Position numbers and translations under genes: made by a program
From: Apus apus
Taxonomy: Eukaryota > Chordata > Aves > Apodiformes > Apodidae
Length of the DNA: 64,000 nt
Direction: 5' to 3'
Assembly (NCBI RefSeq): GCF_020740795.1
Contig: NC_067312.1
Span: 52,409,905-52,473,904 of the forward strand
Notes under the pieces: model-generated
Told to the model about the DNA's origin: nothing
Seen by the model: only the letters and a program-made list of their open reading frames with translations
The model's database searches: none
Part shown: piece by piece, positions 12,119-24,200 of the stretch
Position numbering within the stretch: the stretch's first letter is position 1
How the letters are laid out: the number at the start of each line of letters is the position of its first letter

Positions 12119-12225
12119 CATCTACATCCTCTGTGGGCAACCTGTGCCAGTGTTGGCCTTCTGGGCTGCAAGTGCACATTGCCAGCTCATGTACAGCTTT
12201 TCATCCAGCAGTTGCTGCATTTTTG
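12119..12225 (-). mobile_element. CR1 fragment, antisense
   Basis: On - this reads 'gatgaaaagctgtacatgagctggcaatgtgc..gcccagaaggccaacac', the CR1 block for 'memory of counts' seen in other copies. It abuts the sense CR1 at 12118, forming an inverted pair of CR1 pieces. Confidence 0.65.
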
Positions 12226-13559
12226 GTTCTGATGACCACAGTCTTTGATGGGTTTTGGTCTCTGAGGCTGAGACGGTCAGTCTTGAGAGTTCTTTGACAA
12301 GGAAAGTCAAAACTGATGTAGCTGCTCTTTTCCCAAACTCTGGTGTGTCACTCTCCTTTATACAGACTATTCTGTAGGCCAAGACCAGCATCATCCAAAG
12401 ATAAATCTCAAGGCTACAGCCCAGGGCCTTCAGCATGCAGGATGACTCTGGCAAGAGTACGTGTTGTTGCTGGATAAGAAGGCTGCAGAGAAAGATGTAG
12501 TGTAGGCCAGCCAACGTCCAGCCTAGGCTTGTGAGAACTGGATGCAGGCTTTCTGTGACCTGGGCTGGTGCCTGGGATTCCTCCTGGGGCAGATGTGCCA
12601 CTGCAAGCTGGAGTGTGTGGAGGGTCTCAGCTGAGAGTGCCAGAGCAGCTGTGGGGCTCTGATAGCTCCTTGGGACTGCTTTTCAGAGCCCCACATGACA
12701 GCATAATAATGTGGGGCACCTATTCAGATAACTTGACGTCTCACTCCAGTTTGGTATTTTTTCTGGTCACTGGATTAAAAACTGAAATTAAACGTGCTGG
12801 CAAAACCCAGAAATTTGGAAATAACTTTCCTTTTTTTGTAATTGAGTGGTTTGTGGCCAAAGTCAAGCAAAAGAGAGTGTTGATTCACCTCAAACCTAAC
12901 AGGTGAAGACTCCCTTTTGACCCCACCAGCCCACCACACCCCACCCTCTTCCTCAACTGTCTTTCACCATGAGATGGTGCTTAAGCAGGAAAACATTATG
13001 CCTTCTTGTTTTCTTCTTGAATTAACTACTTGTTCCCACTGTCTGTGTTGGAGGTAATTCTTCTTGGCCAAGAACAGCCTGACACATGCTCTGAGGCATT
13101 TTTTTACAGTTCCCATCCAGAAAGAGGAATGTAGGAGCTGCATGCAAAGACCAGGGCCTCTCCTGATCTTCTGACCTTTCACAACCACAGGGCAGCAGCG
13201 TTTTTCCCCACATCGTTAGGCAGTAAAGAGCCAAGGTGAAAGTATTCTCATTTTAGTGCACGGTAGCAGCACTTCACCATCCACTAGTCTTTGTGCAAAC
13301 ATTGACTGTAACTCTCTCCTCTCAGGAAAGCCGCACTGAAAAGTTCAGAAGGTCTAGCTCAGTAATTCCTTTGCAAAGTCACATGTGAAATGGGAAATAA
13401 TGCCCTAGGTACTAATAACCTGCGAATTCTAACATGTTAAGTCATGAACCTCAATGGAGTTCTTACAGACAAACTTAGGAGCTGTTTTTCAGAGTGGATG
13501 GAAAACTGCCTGGACTGCTAGGAACTAAGCGGCATCATTAGATGTACAAAGTCCAGATG
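12226..13559. other. Intergenic, unexplained; includes a 13-bp perfect hairpin
   Basis: No gene recognised. On - there is a 159-codon open frame (12122-12601), of which about 130 codons lie outside CR1; it contains two leucine-rich hydrophobic segments but no known domain. A perfect inverted repeat is at 12650-12662 / 12683-12695. Confidence 0.4.
12650..12695. repeat. Perfect 13-bp inverted repeat, 20-nt loop
   Basis: TGTGGGGCTCTGA (12650-12662) pairs exactly with TCAGAGCCCCACA (12683-12695). Transcribed from either strand it would fold into a stable GC-rich stem. No recognised repeat covers it. Confidence 0.8.
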
Positions 13560-13830
13560 GTAGCTGAGTGCTAGTGCTGCTCCTCAGGGATCGATGCAGA
13601 GCCCAAAGCTCTTTAACACTGTTTACCAACCAGGGCAACAGGATGGACTATGTCCTCCGTGAGTTTGCTGTTGATCACACACCAGGATGGGGTGGAGTAG
13701 AGGGTGAGGAATAGCAGAGCAGCAGGCAGGGCCGCCCTTCTGAGGGGCTGTGACAAGCTGCAGAAATGCACCATCATGAGCCTCACAAAGATCAGGACAG
13801 GCCTCTGGGCTTATCCATCCCATGAAGTAA
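13560..13830 (+). mobile_element. Old CR1-like fragment, sense
   Basis: Diverged matches to the CR1 order 'gtcctcagggatcgatgc..', 'tgtttaccaaccagggcaacaggatggactatgtcctccgtgagtttgctg', then a cysteine-less region resembling the 'gagaggaacctcatgaag' block. Alignment is loose, so the ends are approximate. Confidence 0.45.
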
Positions 13831-14749
13831 CTTCAACAGTTAAGGCTGGGCACCAACAGGCTTGGGAGCAACTTTGCTAGAACCAGGTGCTGGGCTGAGT
13901 GTCTTCCAACAGTGTAACTTTTTGGTGATGAAAACCAGCCCCACACTTCCAGGGCAAGACTCTCCTGCAGAATCCACCTCCAGTAACAGAGCTGAAGCAC
14001 AGCATGTCCAAAGAGACATGGAAGGAAGTGGGCTTGATTGATCTCCAGCAGAGAACTCAGCACTGTCTGTAACTCTCTCATTGTAGCAGACAGGGATGAG
14101 GCAATTCCCCTTGGAAGGACGCAGCGAAACAACATGGCACAAGTTATAATGAGGAAAATGTTGATTTCACACCAGGAAAAGTTGTCTCTGTGAGAAGCTG
14201 AAAGCTGGAGCAGTGTCCCAAAGAGGTTGTGAAATCATCATCTTTACACATTTTAGAGTAGGCACTAGTGCTTTTTTGTGTGTGGAGATGAGAGTGAATA
14301 GTTCCCAGATATCCCTAACTATCCTTGTAATTCCAATACTCCAGCCTGGGGGCTGAGCAAGGCACTTTTGGAGAAAATATTTCTAAACGCCAGCTCTTTG
14401 GCAGGAAGGAGATTCCACCCGTTTTCAGTGGGACTGCCCTGGCTCCTCGGAGCTCCACAACCTCATGTATTAATACATACGCGACTCAGACTTTGCCACT
14501 GAAATGCTTGTTTTAAAATATCTTCCTATTTTTTCACTTCCATCCCCCTGCCCTCTCCCCCAATATATTGGATCGCTTTTATTAATAAAAAGAAATAAGA
14601 CTAAAAAAACCCCAACAACCTTGTGACTTTGGCTGAATGTAGCTAAGACTTTTGGCCAAAGACATTAAGTACCTGTGCAGACTTTGTAAGAGTGAGAGCA
14701 GTTTGATTTCTGTAAACGAGACGTTACACAGGACAAAAATGAAAACCGC
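13831..14749. other. Intergenic upstream of TRIM14, nothing recognised
   Basis: Non-coding sequence with low-complexity pyrimidine runs near 14525-14570. No exon or repeat is recognised. Confidence 0.45.
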
Positions 14750-15066
14750 GGAAGAGAAAAAGCACATCCTGAAGAGCGGCTGCATTTTTTTAACCAGGCT
14801 TAGCGTTGCTCTCGGCGACGAAGCTGCGGGTGCTCCTCACCGAGGCAGCCGAGACGCCGCGGGCCGCTCGGTCTCCCCGGGCAGGCTCCAGAGGCTGCGG
14901 TGCCCGCGGGCAGCCCTGCCCTCCCCTGCCCTGCCCTGCCCTGCCCTGCCCTGCCCTGCCCTGCCCCTGCCCCGGGGCAGCAGCTCGGGCGGGGCCTCCG
15001 CGGCCCGCTCCCCGGCCCGTTCCGGGCAGGCGGGGCGGGGCGGGCGGGAGCGGCAGCGCGGCCGCC
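14750..15066 (+). promoter_or_regulatory. TRIM14: TRIM14 promoter / 5' UTR CpG island
   Basis: CpG- and G+C-rich DNA directly upstream of the TRIM14 start codon, with GC boxes (GGGCGGGG-type) near 14988-14997 and 15029-15046 and no TATA box. At the distal edge, 14750-14759 reads GGAAGAGAAA, matching the Ets/IRF composite consensus GGAANNGAAA. An (CCCTG)n array sits at 14924-14963. The transcription start is not determinable from sequence alone. Confidence 0.6.
14924..14963. repeat. (CCCTG)8 pentanucleotide array, G-quadruplex-capable on -
   Basis: Eight perfect tandem CCCTG units. The - strand carries GGGCA repeats, that is G3 runs separated by 2-nt loops, which meets the strict G-quadruplex pattern at least twice over. 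It lies about 100-140 bp upstream of the TRIM14 ATG. Confidence 0.9.
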
Positions 15067-15237
15067 ATGGCGCAGGCGGAGCCGGGGGTCCCGCGCGCGT
15101 GCGGCCTCCACGCGGGACGACCCCTGGAGCTGTTCTGCGAGGACTGCGGGCGCTGCGTCTGCGCCCTCTGCCCGGCCCTGGGCCCGCACCGCGGCCATCG
15201 CGCCCTGCTCCTGCCCCAGGCCGTCCGCCGCAAGCAG
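15067..15237 (+). CDS. TRIM14: TRIM14 coding exon 1 (B-box 2)
   Basis: 57 codons holding the entire B-box 2 zinc finger, C-x2-H-x8-C-x2-C-x4-C-x2-C-x5-H-x2-H. It ends CAG|GTACCT in phase 0. Confidence 0.95.
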
Positions 15238-18200
15238 GTACCTGAGCCACCCCGCTGTGCCCCGCTGTGTCCCGCTGTGCCCTGCCCCGGTGAGCCCCGG
15301 TCTGCCCCGTCCCGGTGTGTCCCGGTGAGCCCCGGTGTGTCCCGGTGAGCCCCGCTGTGCCCCGGTCTGCCCTGTCCCGGTGTGTCCCGGTGAGCCCCGG
15401 TGTGTCCTGCCCCGCTGTGCCCTGCCCCGCTGTGTCCCGGTGAGCCCCGGTGTGCCCCGTCCCGGTGTGTCCCGGTGTGTCCCGGTGAGCCCCGGTCTGC
15501 CCCGTCCCGGTGTGTCCCGGTCAGCCCCGGTGTGTCCCGGTGTGTCCCGCTGTGTCCCGGTGTGTCCCGCTGTGTCCCGCTGTGTCCCGGTGTGTCCCGG
15601 TGAGCCCCGGTGTGTCCTGCCCCGGTGTGTCCCGCTGTGCCCTGCCCCGCTGTGTCCCGGTGTGTCCCGGTGTGTCCCGGTGAGCCCCGGTGTGCCCCGC
15701 CCTGGGGCTGGGTATGCCCAGGAGCCGGGAAGGGCTTCGGGGCACGGAGGCGAAGCCCGGTGTGGTTGGTGTCTTTGCCGGTGTTTCCCTCCTTTCTTTT
15801 GCCAGGGTGAGCTGGTGGCAGCCCGGAGCCGAGAGCGCAGCGGCAAGCCGAGTCTCTTCAGCCTTGCCTTGCTTGCCTTCTGAGTAGCTGGTGGAGCCCC
15901 AGGTTTTGTTGTCGCATCAGTTTTGTAGGCTCTGCTGGACAGCAGGGCAAACTTTCTTTGCTTGTACACGTCCGGCGTCAGCGCGCTGCCCCTGCCCAGG
16001 GCCGCAGCTGGGCAGGAGGGAGCTGCCCGGCCACACCCCGAGAGCCCGCACAGCACGGGTACAAATCAAAGGGCAACGAGGAGGTGACATCGCCAGGTCA
16101 GACACAGCGGCGGTTTCTCCTCAGACCTTGTGCAGGGAATCAGAGAAGCTTGGTGGCCCGGGGAGACTTGCTTTCATTGCTAGGCTGGAAGTACCTTTGA
16201 CAGAAACATGGATGTTACAGGGAAAAGGCCACTTCCTTTTATTCCCTTCCCCTGTCTCTGTGGATTGCTAGGTCACTGGCTGTGCATGCACGGAGCCTGT
16301 TCTCTGGGGAGCAGGAGCTGTTGTGGGTTAACAAAGGCAACCAAGCACCACACAGCTGCCTGCTCAGTCTGCCTCTCATTCCCGGTGAGACAAGGGAGGA
16401 GGAAAAGGAAGAATAACCCAAGAAGACTTGTGGGTTGAGCTAAAAAACATTCAAGAAGCAAAGAGGAAGTGAAAGAAGAAAGAACAAAACAAGTGATGCG
16501 AAGGCTCTCACTCACCACCTGCCATGGCTAATCCAATGTGCAGCATGTTCCTGAGCAGAAGATGACAAACCCACCTACCCCTGCCCTGCATTTTGTTACG
16601 TGGCATGGAATACCCCTTTGGTCAGTTCAGATCGTTGGCTGCTTGTTTCCCCACGCAACCTCCTCTGCACTCACAGTATAGTCACATCTGAAACACAGCA
16701 CCACAGAGCTGCTAGAAGGAAAGTTAACACCAGAAGGCTGTGCTGCCACTCAGTGAGCCCTAGACAGGCTGAAGAGCTGGGCGGGGAGAACTGAATGAAA
16801 CACAACAGGGGCAAGTGTAGAGTCTTGCATCTGGGGAAGAACAGCCCCATGTACCAGTACAGGTTGGGGGCTGACCTGCTGGAGAGCAGTGTAGGAGAAA
16901 GGGACCTGAGGGTCCTGGTGGACAGGAGGATGACCATGAGCCAGCAATGTGCCCTTGTGGCCAAGAAGGCCAATGGCATCCTGGGGTGTATTAGACAGGG
17001 TGTGTTAGTAGGTCAAGAGAGGTTCTCCTCCCCCTCTATTCTGCATTGGTGAGGCCACATCTGGAATATTGTGTCCAGTTCTGGCCCCTCAGTTCAGGAA
17101 GGACAGGGAAGTGCTTGAAAGAGTCCAGTGCAGAGCCACAAAGATGATGAAGGGAGTGGAACATCTTCCTTATGAGGAGAGACTGAGGGAGCTGGGTCTC
17201 TTTAGCTTGGAGGAGACTGAGGGGTCACCTCATCAATGTTTACAAATACTTAAAGGATGAGTGTCAGGAGGATGGTGCCAAGTTCTTCTCAGTGATGTCT
17301 AGTGATAGGACAAGGGGCAACGGGTGCATAGGAGGTTCCATGAAATGTGAGGAAAAACTTCTTTCCTGTGAGAGTGACAGAGCACTGGAACAGGCTGCCC
17401 AGAGAGGTTGTGGAGTCTCCTTCTCTGGAGACATTCAAAACCCACCTGGATGCTTTCCTGTGTGATGTGCTCTAGATGACCCTGCTCTGGCAGGGGGGTT
17501 GGACTAGATGATCTTTCGAGGTCCCTTCCAACCCCTAGGATTCTATGATTCTATGATTCTGTGTGATGTGCTCTGGGTGACCCTGCTCTAGCAGGGGGGT
17601 TGAACTAGATGATCTTTCGAGGTCTCTTCCAAGCCCTAAGATTCTGTGATTCTGTGATTCTGTGATCCCAGCCACAACCAACACAGGAGTTCTTCCCGAA
17701 GCTTGTTTTTTTTTTTTTTCATCTCTGCTTAGCTGTCCATTGAGCAGCCCCAGGAGGCTTGGCAAGCTTGCCCACCACTTTCTGCTGGTGCTTTGTTTCA
17801 CTCCAGAGAGCCTGCCAGGAGGCTTGCTGAGGCCTGCATTCTGTGGTGCTAAGCTTGGGAGGCTTAAAAAGTAATAACACAGAGATTTGATATTCAGGAG
17901 CTTTTTTTTTTTTTTCTCCTTTCCACTCCTCTGGTATTTTGGAGCAGTGTTACTAGGAAGTTTCATCGTTTCGAGGTCCCTTCCAACCCCTACGATTCTA
18001 TGATTCTATGATTCTGTGATTCCCACAGATGTGAGCAAATAAATTCCTCTGCCATGTTACTGCACTTCGTGTTAGAGAGCAGTAGAAAAGCAGAGGGCAG
18101 TACACTAGGCTGCAAGTAAACAGCAGCGCTGAAGATGTCAGAGCAACACAGGGCACTGTTGCAGCTGGCTGGTGTGCTGTCATGCCCTCTTGCAGCTGGG

Positions 18201-21200
18201 AACTGACTGCAGCGTTTGCATGGTTTGATTCGGGGCAAAGTGCAGAAAGCAACAAGGTGGGCTGGTTCCCCAGGGGTCTGCTGGACAGAGGGGAGCAAGT
18301 GCTATTGGTAACTAGTTATTTGTCTTTGTGCCAAAAGAGGATGTGAGCAGAATAGAAATTTGTGTCCCCATGTGACACTCTACTCCTAGGAAGTCCCTAG
18401 TGGCATCTCCTGGCTTAGGACTGCAGAGGTTTCAGGAATAAACTACCAGGAGTAGTTTGTAACCTAAGAGATGATCTTTTAACCAGTGGTTTTGCTTGCT
18501 GGGAGCAGTTATTCCGTGAAGCCCTTGTTATGTGACATCAACCAGGCAGCCTCTGAGGGTCTTCCTCAGTGCTTTTAGCAAATACAAGCTGAGGATGCTA
18601 AGAAGATACAAGAAACATTGTGCAAGGTCCATCAGCTGGTTCATCCTGGGATCTAAGATTGTATAAAGGAAGAACACTCCCTGTGCTCCTGAATGCAGGA
18701 CATAGGATCAGCATGCTGTGCTCTTGATACATGTCCCATGAGCCTGTCTGGAGCTAGGACTCTTAATTTCTCTGTAATCCTTGCTTTTACAGTGTTTTCA
18801 CATACATGAGTTGGGGCATCCAGGCAGTCCTTAAAGGAATGGTTTTGGAGTTGGTTCTGAAGGGTGAATGACACGGGTTATCTGCCAGTGTTGGTAGCAG
18901 CTCTTGGCTCTTTTGTTTACCTCAGTAAAGAAAGTAATGCTTAACCAGAAATGCTTGGGACTGGCAGAAGTATTTGCATATGATGGATGTTGTGAGGGAG
19001 TGAGTACCTGAGGCATTTTACTAGCAGAGAAGGAGGGCTGAGTTTTGCTCCTGGTCTTTGTCAGTCTTTGAGGAAGGGAATGAGGTCTAGGCTGCAGACT
19101 AAGTTGAGGAAGGCTGATAACCTAGAATGACTCCTGAATCTTCAAATGGTACAGAACCCTCCTGGTCCCTCAGGGACAAGACTGGGAATCTGTGGCTGGA
19201 ATGGGTAGCATAACACTAGTGTCTTGCTCCATGCAAGAAAATTTATCTGCCAGCGTGGATGTGCCTGTGCCAAGGGACTTTCAGACTCTCGGGCTGGGAG
19301 CCCATTTTCTTCTGACTTTGTCATAATCAAATGAAAAATTGCATGTGTCTTCAAAGGAAGCATGTCAGAAATGCAAACTGTTGCACTTCTGTAAACTGGG
19401 AAGCATCCTGGACATTAATTGGATTCTGACACTATAGACAGGGCCTCTTACTGATCCTCTGAATAAAAGTCCTTGGTTAGCTGCCCTTCGGCTGCTAAAT
19501 GCACAAACATAGTGAAATGCATAGTGCCATAGATTTAAAGATGAAAATGTTTTTTTCGCTGTAGGTTTTCCTGTTCTTATGAAGGTGGTACTAATTTGTA
19601 CATGTCACCGTTTGACTCAGGTCCGACAACAACGCTCTCGATTCCCTCCCCCTCCCACCCAGGTAGGGAAGGAGAGAGAGGAAAAGTGAGAGACGTGGCT
19701 GGATTGAAAACTAAACTACACAGCTTTAATTAAACACTAATGATATAAGAAAATATATACAATTATATACAGATATGTTCAGGTATGTGCAAGAGCCTCT
19801 CGCCTCCCCCCAACCCCAGCAACTCCCACCACACTCCCCTGAGCTGGAGCAGTTCCAAGAAATCCTGGAGCTGCTGCCGGAGAAAGCACAAAGTGATGAG
19901 GGTCAGGAGAGCTCAAGCCTGGGGGTCGATGGTGCTGGATGGACGGAGTCCTCCCCGGATGCCGGCCACGGACAGAAGAGAAGGGAAGAAGAAGCAGGGA
20001 GGAAGTTGTCTTCTGTGATCTCTGACCTTCCTCTGAGCTTATGTAGATGTATGGAATGGAATATCTCTGGCCAGTTTTGCTGTCTGTCTAACTCAGCCTC
20101 CTACGGGGGGGTCACAGATCTCCCAGTAGTGTCTGAGCCAGCAGACTGGAGGTGCAACCTTGAAGCCCCAGCAGTTAGAAAAACATTCCACTGTCTTATC
20201 AGCCTAGCTAGAACAGAATGTTGCTAGTTAAAAGAAAGCTTACTGAAGGAAAAAAAAATCAGTAAAAAGGAAAATTGGCTTCATCCTGACTCAAACCAGG
20301 ACGGTACAGCTCTCTGAATCTTGCCAGTATGATCCCCAGGAGCAGGTGAAATGTTGCAATCATTTGTTTCATCTCCACTGGCCTTAATAAGCCTCATGAA
20401 CTGTTTCAGTAGCATAGTCCCCTGCATGGAATGCAAGGTGGATACCGATTTCTGTTTTTTACAGATGTTCTGAAGCTGTGTTTGTTTTTGGTTTTGTTTT
20501 TCATTGCTGTTTAGGAACTCATGGCATCGTGTTTGAAGGATCTTGAAGACAGAAAAGAGCAAGAAGGTGTTAACAGAAGGAATGTAGAGCAGGCTGCTAA
20601 TGATCTGAAGGTAAAGTGTGGTTTCCATCTCCACTGGATGGTCATTTTCCAAGGAGAGACATTTTACTTTCTCTGTAGCTGTTCGAAGGCCCAGGCAGTT
20701 ACTGCTTCTCAAGAAAAGAGTGTATTCTCTGTATGCATCACAGCATATTACTATGAAAGGGAGAGAAGAGGGCAAGAGTCTCTGAAGATGTGCCCTCACT
20801 CCCTGATCAGAATAATGGAAGAACTCCCTGGAAGAATGATGTTAATTTTCTTGTGGAGAGGAATAGTAAATAGCCCCCGCAGCATACAGTATTCTTCTGG
20901 CTTCACTGATGTATGTTGCATTGCACTCAACTGCATTATTTAATAGGCTGACTTCAGAGTTAAGTGAGCACAGGAACAGTCCTATTGATTCTGTCTTAAG
21001 AATGGGAATGTATGCTAAGCTCCACCTCACTTGTAGAGCATGAATAGTTTTTGCTCTAAGATCTCTTACTGTTTCTGTTACAGAAAAGTCAGTAAGAGCT
21101 GGAAGGAGCTCTGTAGAGGGCTGGGACATTGTGGTTTGCTGTCACTTTGTTTTGGAGGCTTTCTTTTCCTAGCACCTTTCTGTCCCTAGCTTGTTTTAAA

Positions 21201-24200
21201 AAGGAGTAAAGTCCACCCACTGAAGCCCCAGGTTTTCTGCTTGTAACATTTAGTACCTGGTCCTGTTACATTCCAGCTGAAAACAGCATTTTCTGCATAA
21301 ATAAGCATCTTGGAATCTGCCCTTGAGATTTTTCATTCAGGACATCAGCTGGAAAACCCTGGCTGCACTCCCTTAGAGGTTAAACAGCTGTTTCTCAAGT
21401 GATGTAGCAGATCAGTAAAATTCAATCAAAACATAACATTAAAAGTCTGGGAGAGAAATACTTGAAATGTTTATGGTCTGTTGATTATGGGGGAGACACT
21501 CTTTTGCTTAATCTACAGGCACATGCCATTTTGAGCAAAAGGCAGCTGTCAGACAGAGTGGCTGAGCTCCAGCTACTGCTTCGGGAGGAGGAGAGTCTGG
21601 CAAAAAACTACATTGATGAAAAGACTCAGCAAGCTGTGGAAGTACATAATCAGCAGTTGGAGTCCTGTCAAGAAGAGATTGCAGCCCTGGACACCTTCTC
21701 GCATCGAATCAGACAAATACAACAGTATAGTGACCCTGTTCAGTTGCTGGAGGTGGTATTTTACAGTCTCTTTCTGCCTCTTATCCTCTATTACTTGGTA
21801 AAGTGATCTAGTGATCTCCTCTGTATATCTCTCTGTATGTAAGCAGCATTTTTCTCACTGCTTTTTATCTTCTTTCTGTTGGTATGTTGGTGAACCAGTT
21901 TGGTTCCTGACTTTTGAGCTGTCAGTTGTTCCTGCTATGGCATTAACTTCATGTCTGTATGAAATTAATGTTAATTTTAAGCATATGTGAAACAGTTATG
22001 GATGTCTCTTCATCTTGAAGACAGAGACTGTATCAAGTCTTTTCTTGTGCACTGCAATATGAAGGTCTGAGGAAAGGCAGCCCTCTTGGGAACCTTAGGA
22101 GGAAGGCTGAATTGTCTCATTTCTTGCAAGAGGTCCTAATCACTCTGAGCAATAGCCATCATTTTACTGGAGGGTGGCGTGTTTTTCTTCTTGTCTGCAG
22201 ATAAGTGTCAGCCTCTTTCCTAAAGATCTTCACTTTCCTTGGGAAGGGTATGTTGCCCTGACCTGAGGCAGAGGATGGCATTTCTCGTGGGAAGGCCTGT
22301 GGTGTGTTTTCACATCCTTGCAACTTAGCAGACTCGAGAGTTTGCACTGTTGTGAGTGATATGGCCCTGGCATTCTGCTGTGTGTCCTAGGAATATATTT
22401 CCACATGGGAAGCTTGCCTTCATGGTTTTGGAGAGATTTTTTTGTGGGGGAGGTTTGGTTTTATCATTAGATTGCTTTTAAAACTTTGTCATCAAATTTT
22501 CCCATGGTTGGGATTTCCCACCTCCTAGCTAGGTTAAACTCATTCCCGTCTTGGAATGTCCTGAAGGGCCCTGTTTTATCCGTGACTGCTGGGCTCTCCA
22601 TCTCTAGGATAGTCCCTGGCTCCACTGGCAGGAGGAGATAATGAGCAAGCAAATGAGCTAGTGGGCTGGCTGATCACAGCAAGGCTTGCCTGTAATGGCC
22701 TGTATGTTTACCTAAGGATTGGAGCTGTTCTTGCTTTCTGGTCTGTGGGAGCTGGGAGGGAAGAGTCTATTCATGTCACTGTTGCTATTAATTGGAGGAT
22801 TTGGCTTTCTGCCCTCAGAAGTACACAGAAATTGCAAAGGAAATCCAGGAGCCCAGGCAGCGCCTGCTGGAGCAGTGGCATCCGGTACCTCTCTCCTTTG
22901 AGCACATCCTTAATCATTACCACCACTTTGTTACAGTTCTTCAGTCCGTTCTACAGAAACCACTAGAAGCCCGGCTTAAAGAAGGTACCTGGTGTTATGA
23001 ATGTTGCTTTCTCCTGCTCTCTTTTTAAATAAAGTGTGGTCTGTAAGAAAGGGCAGGACTTTTTACTCTATCAGCTGGAGAAAACGGCAGCTTTTCAGTC
23101 AGGAGTACTGTTCTCTGACAGCACTGGGGGAATATTGCTATAGCAGTGGTGATTCAGGAACGTAAGAAATTTATCTTTCAACACTGAAGATGGTTTTTTG
23201 TGCCTTAAAGTTGGTCTGATGCTTTTTTCCAGCTCTGTCAGTTATTTCAACAGTGCTTATTTCTTCCTGCAGTGCTTACCATGCTTTTATATCCCTAGGC
23301 CATCACACCTACACAGTGTAACTGTTCTCTCAGTCACTGTTTGGTGTAAGTGCTCTGGCAGGACATCTGGCAGGCATGAAACATTGGGTACCTGTAAAAT
23401 TTGAAAGTTTTTTCTAGTTGATCTACTTGGTGATCTTCCCATCTCAGGAAGTGTGAAAAATTCTCTGGATTTTGGTACTTTAAAGGTGGGGTAGCATGTT
23501 CTGCTTAGAACTCTTTTTGTCTTTGAACTGGAATTTCATCCTAAAGTGACCTATGGCATGATTAAGGCAAAGAATTACCTAATGGGATGCAGGACCACAA
23601 AGCCAAATGGGGAAACCCTGCCACTTGCTGAGTTAGAGGTGAGCAGACCAGCACCAGCCATCACAGTTCACCCAGGCATCTTTTAATCCCTTTTCAGAGA
23701 GTTGCCCTCAAGAACAATACAGCATGGTGCTGGGGAAAATCTTCAGACCAGATCTGAAAGGCCACTGCAGGACGTGTGGGGAATTGCTGGGCAGTACCAT
23801 GCAGGTGCTCTGTAGCTAGGCATCTGAGTTGTCTTCAGCTGCCTGACTGTTCCCATCTGATAGAGGGTGTTTTTGAGGAACAGGAGGTGCTTCCTTTGAG
23901 TTGGGCTCAGTTGCATAGTTCCTTGGTAACACTGGGATCCAACATCTCCACGTTATCCAAAGAACATAAGGTTGAAAACATACAGAGTAGAGTAGCCCCT
24001 CCACTGCCAAAGTACCAACGTTTGTTCCATGAAGTTGGAAAATGGAGTGAGACAGTATGACCCTCCTTGGGAACATGGGGGGAGTTCACACTAAAAAGGC
24101 AAAACTCCCTAAACTGTCCCTTTTCATCTCTGCCCAGACATTTTCAGTAGCCTCAATGCCACTGCAAAGAAGGAGCCTGGAACAGTGTTGAAAACCATGT

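Noticed and set aside
12122-12601. 159-codon open frame on - with hydrophobic segments
   Set aside because: Its end runs into CR1 sequence, no domain is recognised, and about a dozen stop-free runs of 130 codons are expected by chance in six frames of 64 kb.
14800-16056. 418-codon open frame on - and several long + frames across the TRIM14 CpG island and minisatellite
   Set aside because: They are produced by stop-poor, CpG-rich sequence and a 10-bp repeat that reads through in all frames. Only the + frame from 15067 has zinc-finger spacing and a matching splice site.
20521-20943. 140-codon open frame continuing from TRIM14 exon 2 into intron 2
   Set aside because: The AAG|GTAAAG donor is good and exon 3 joins in frame; the extension has no domain and is most simply intron.
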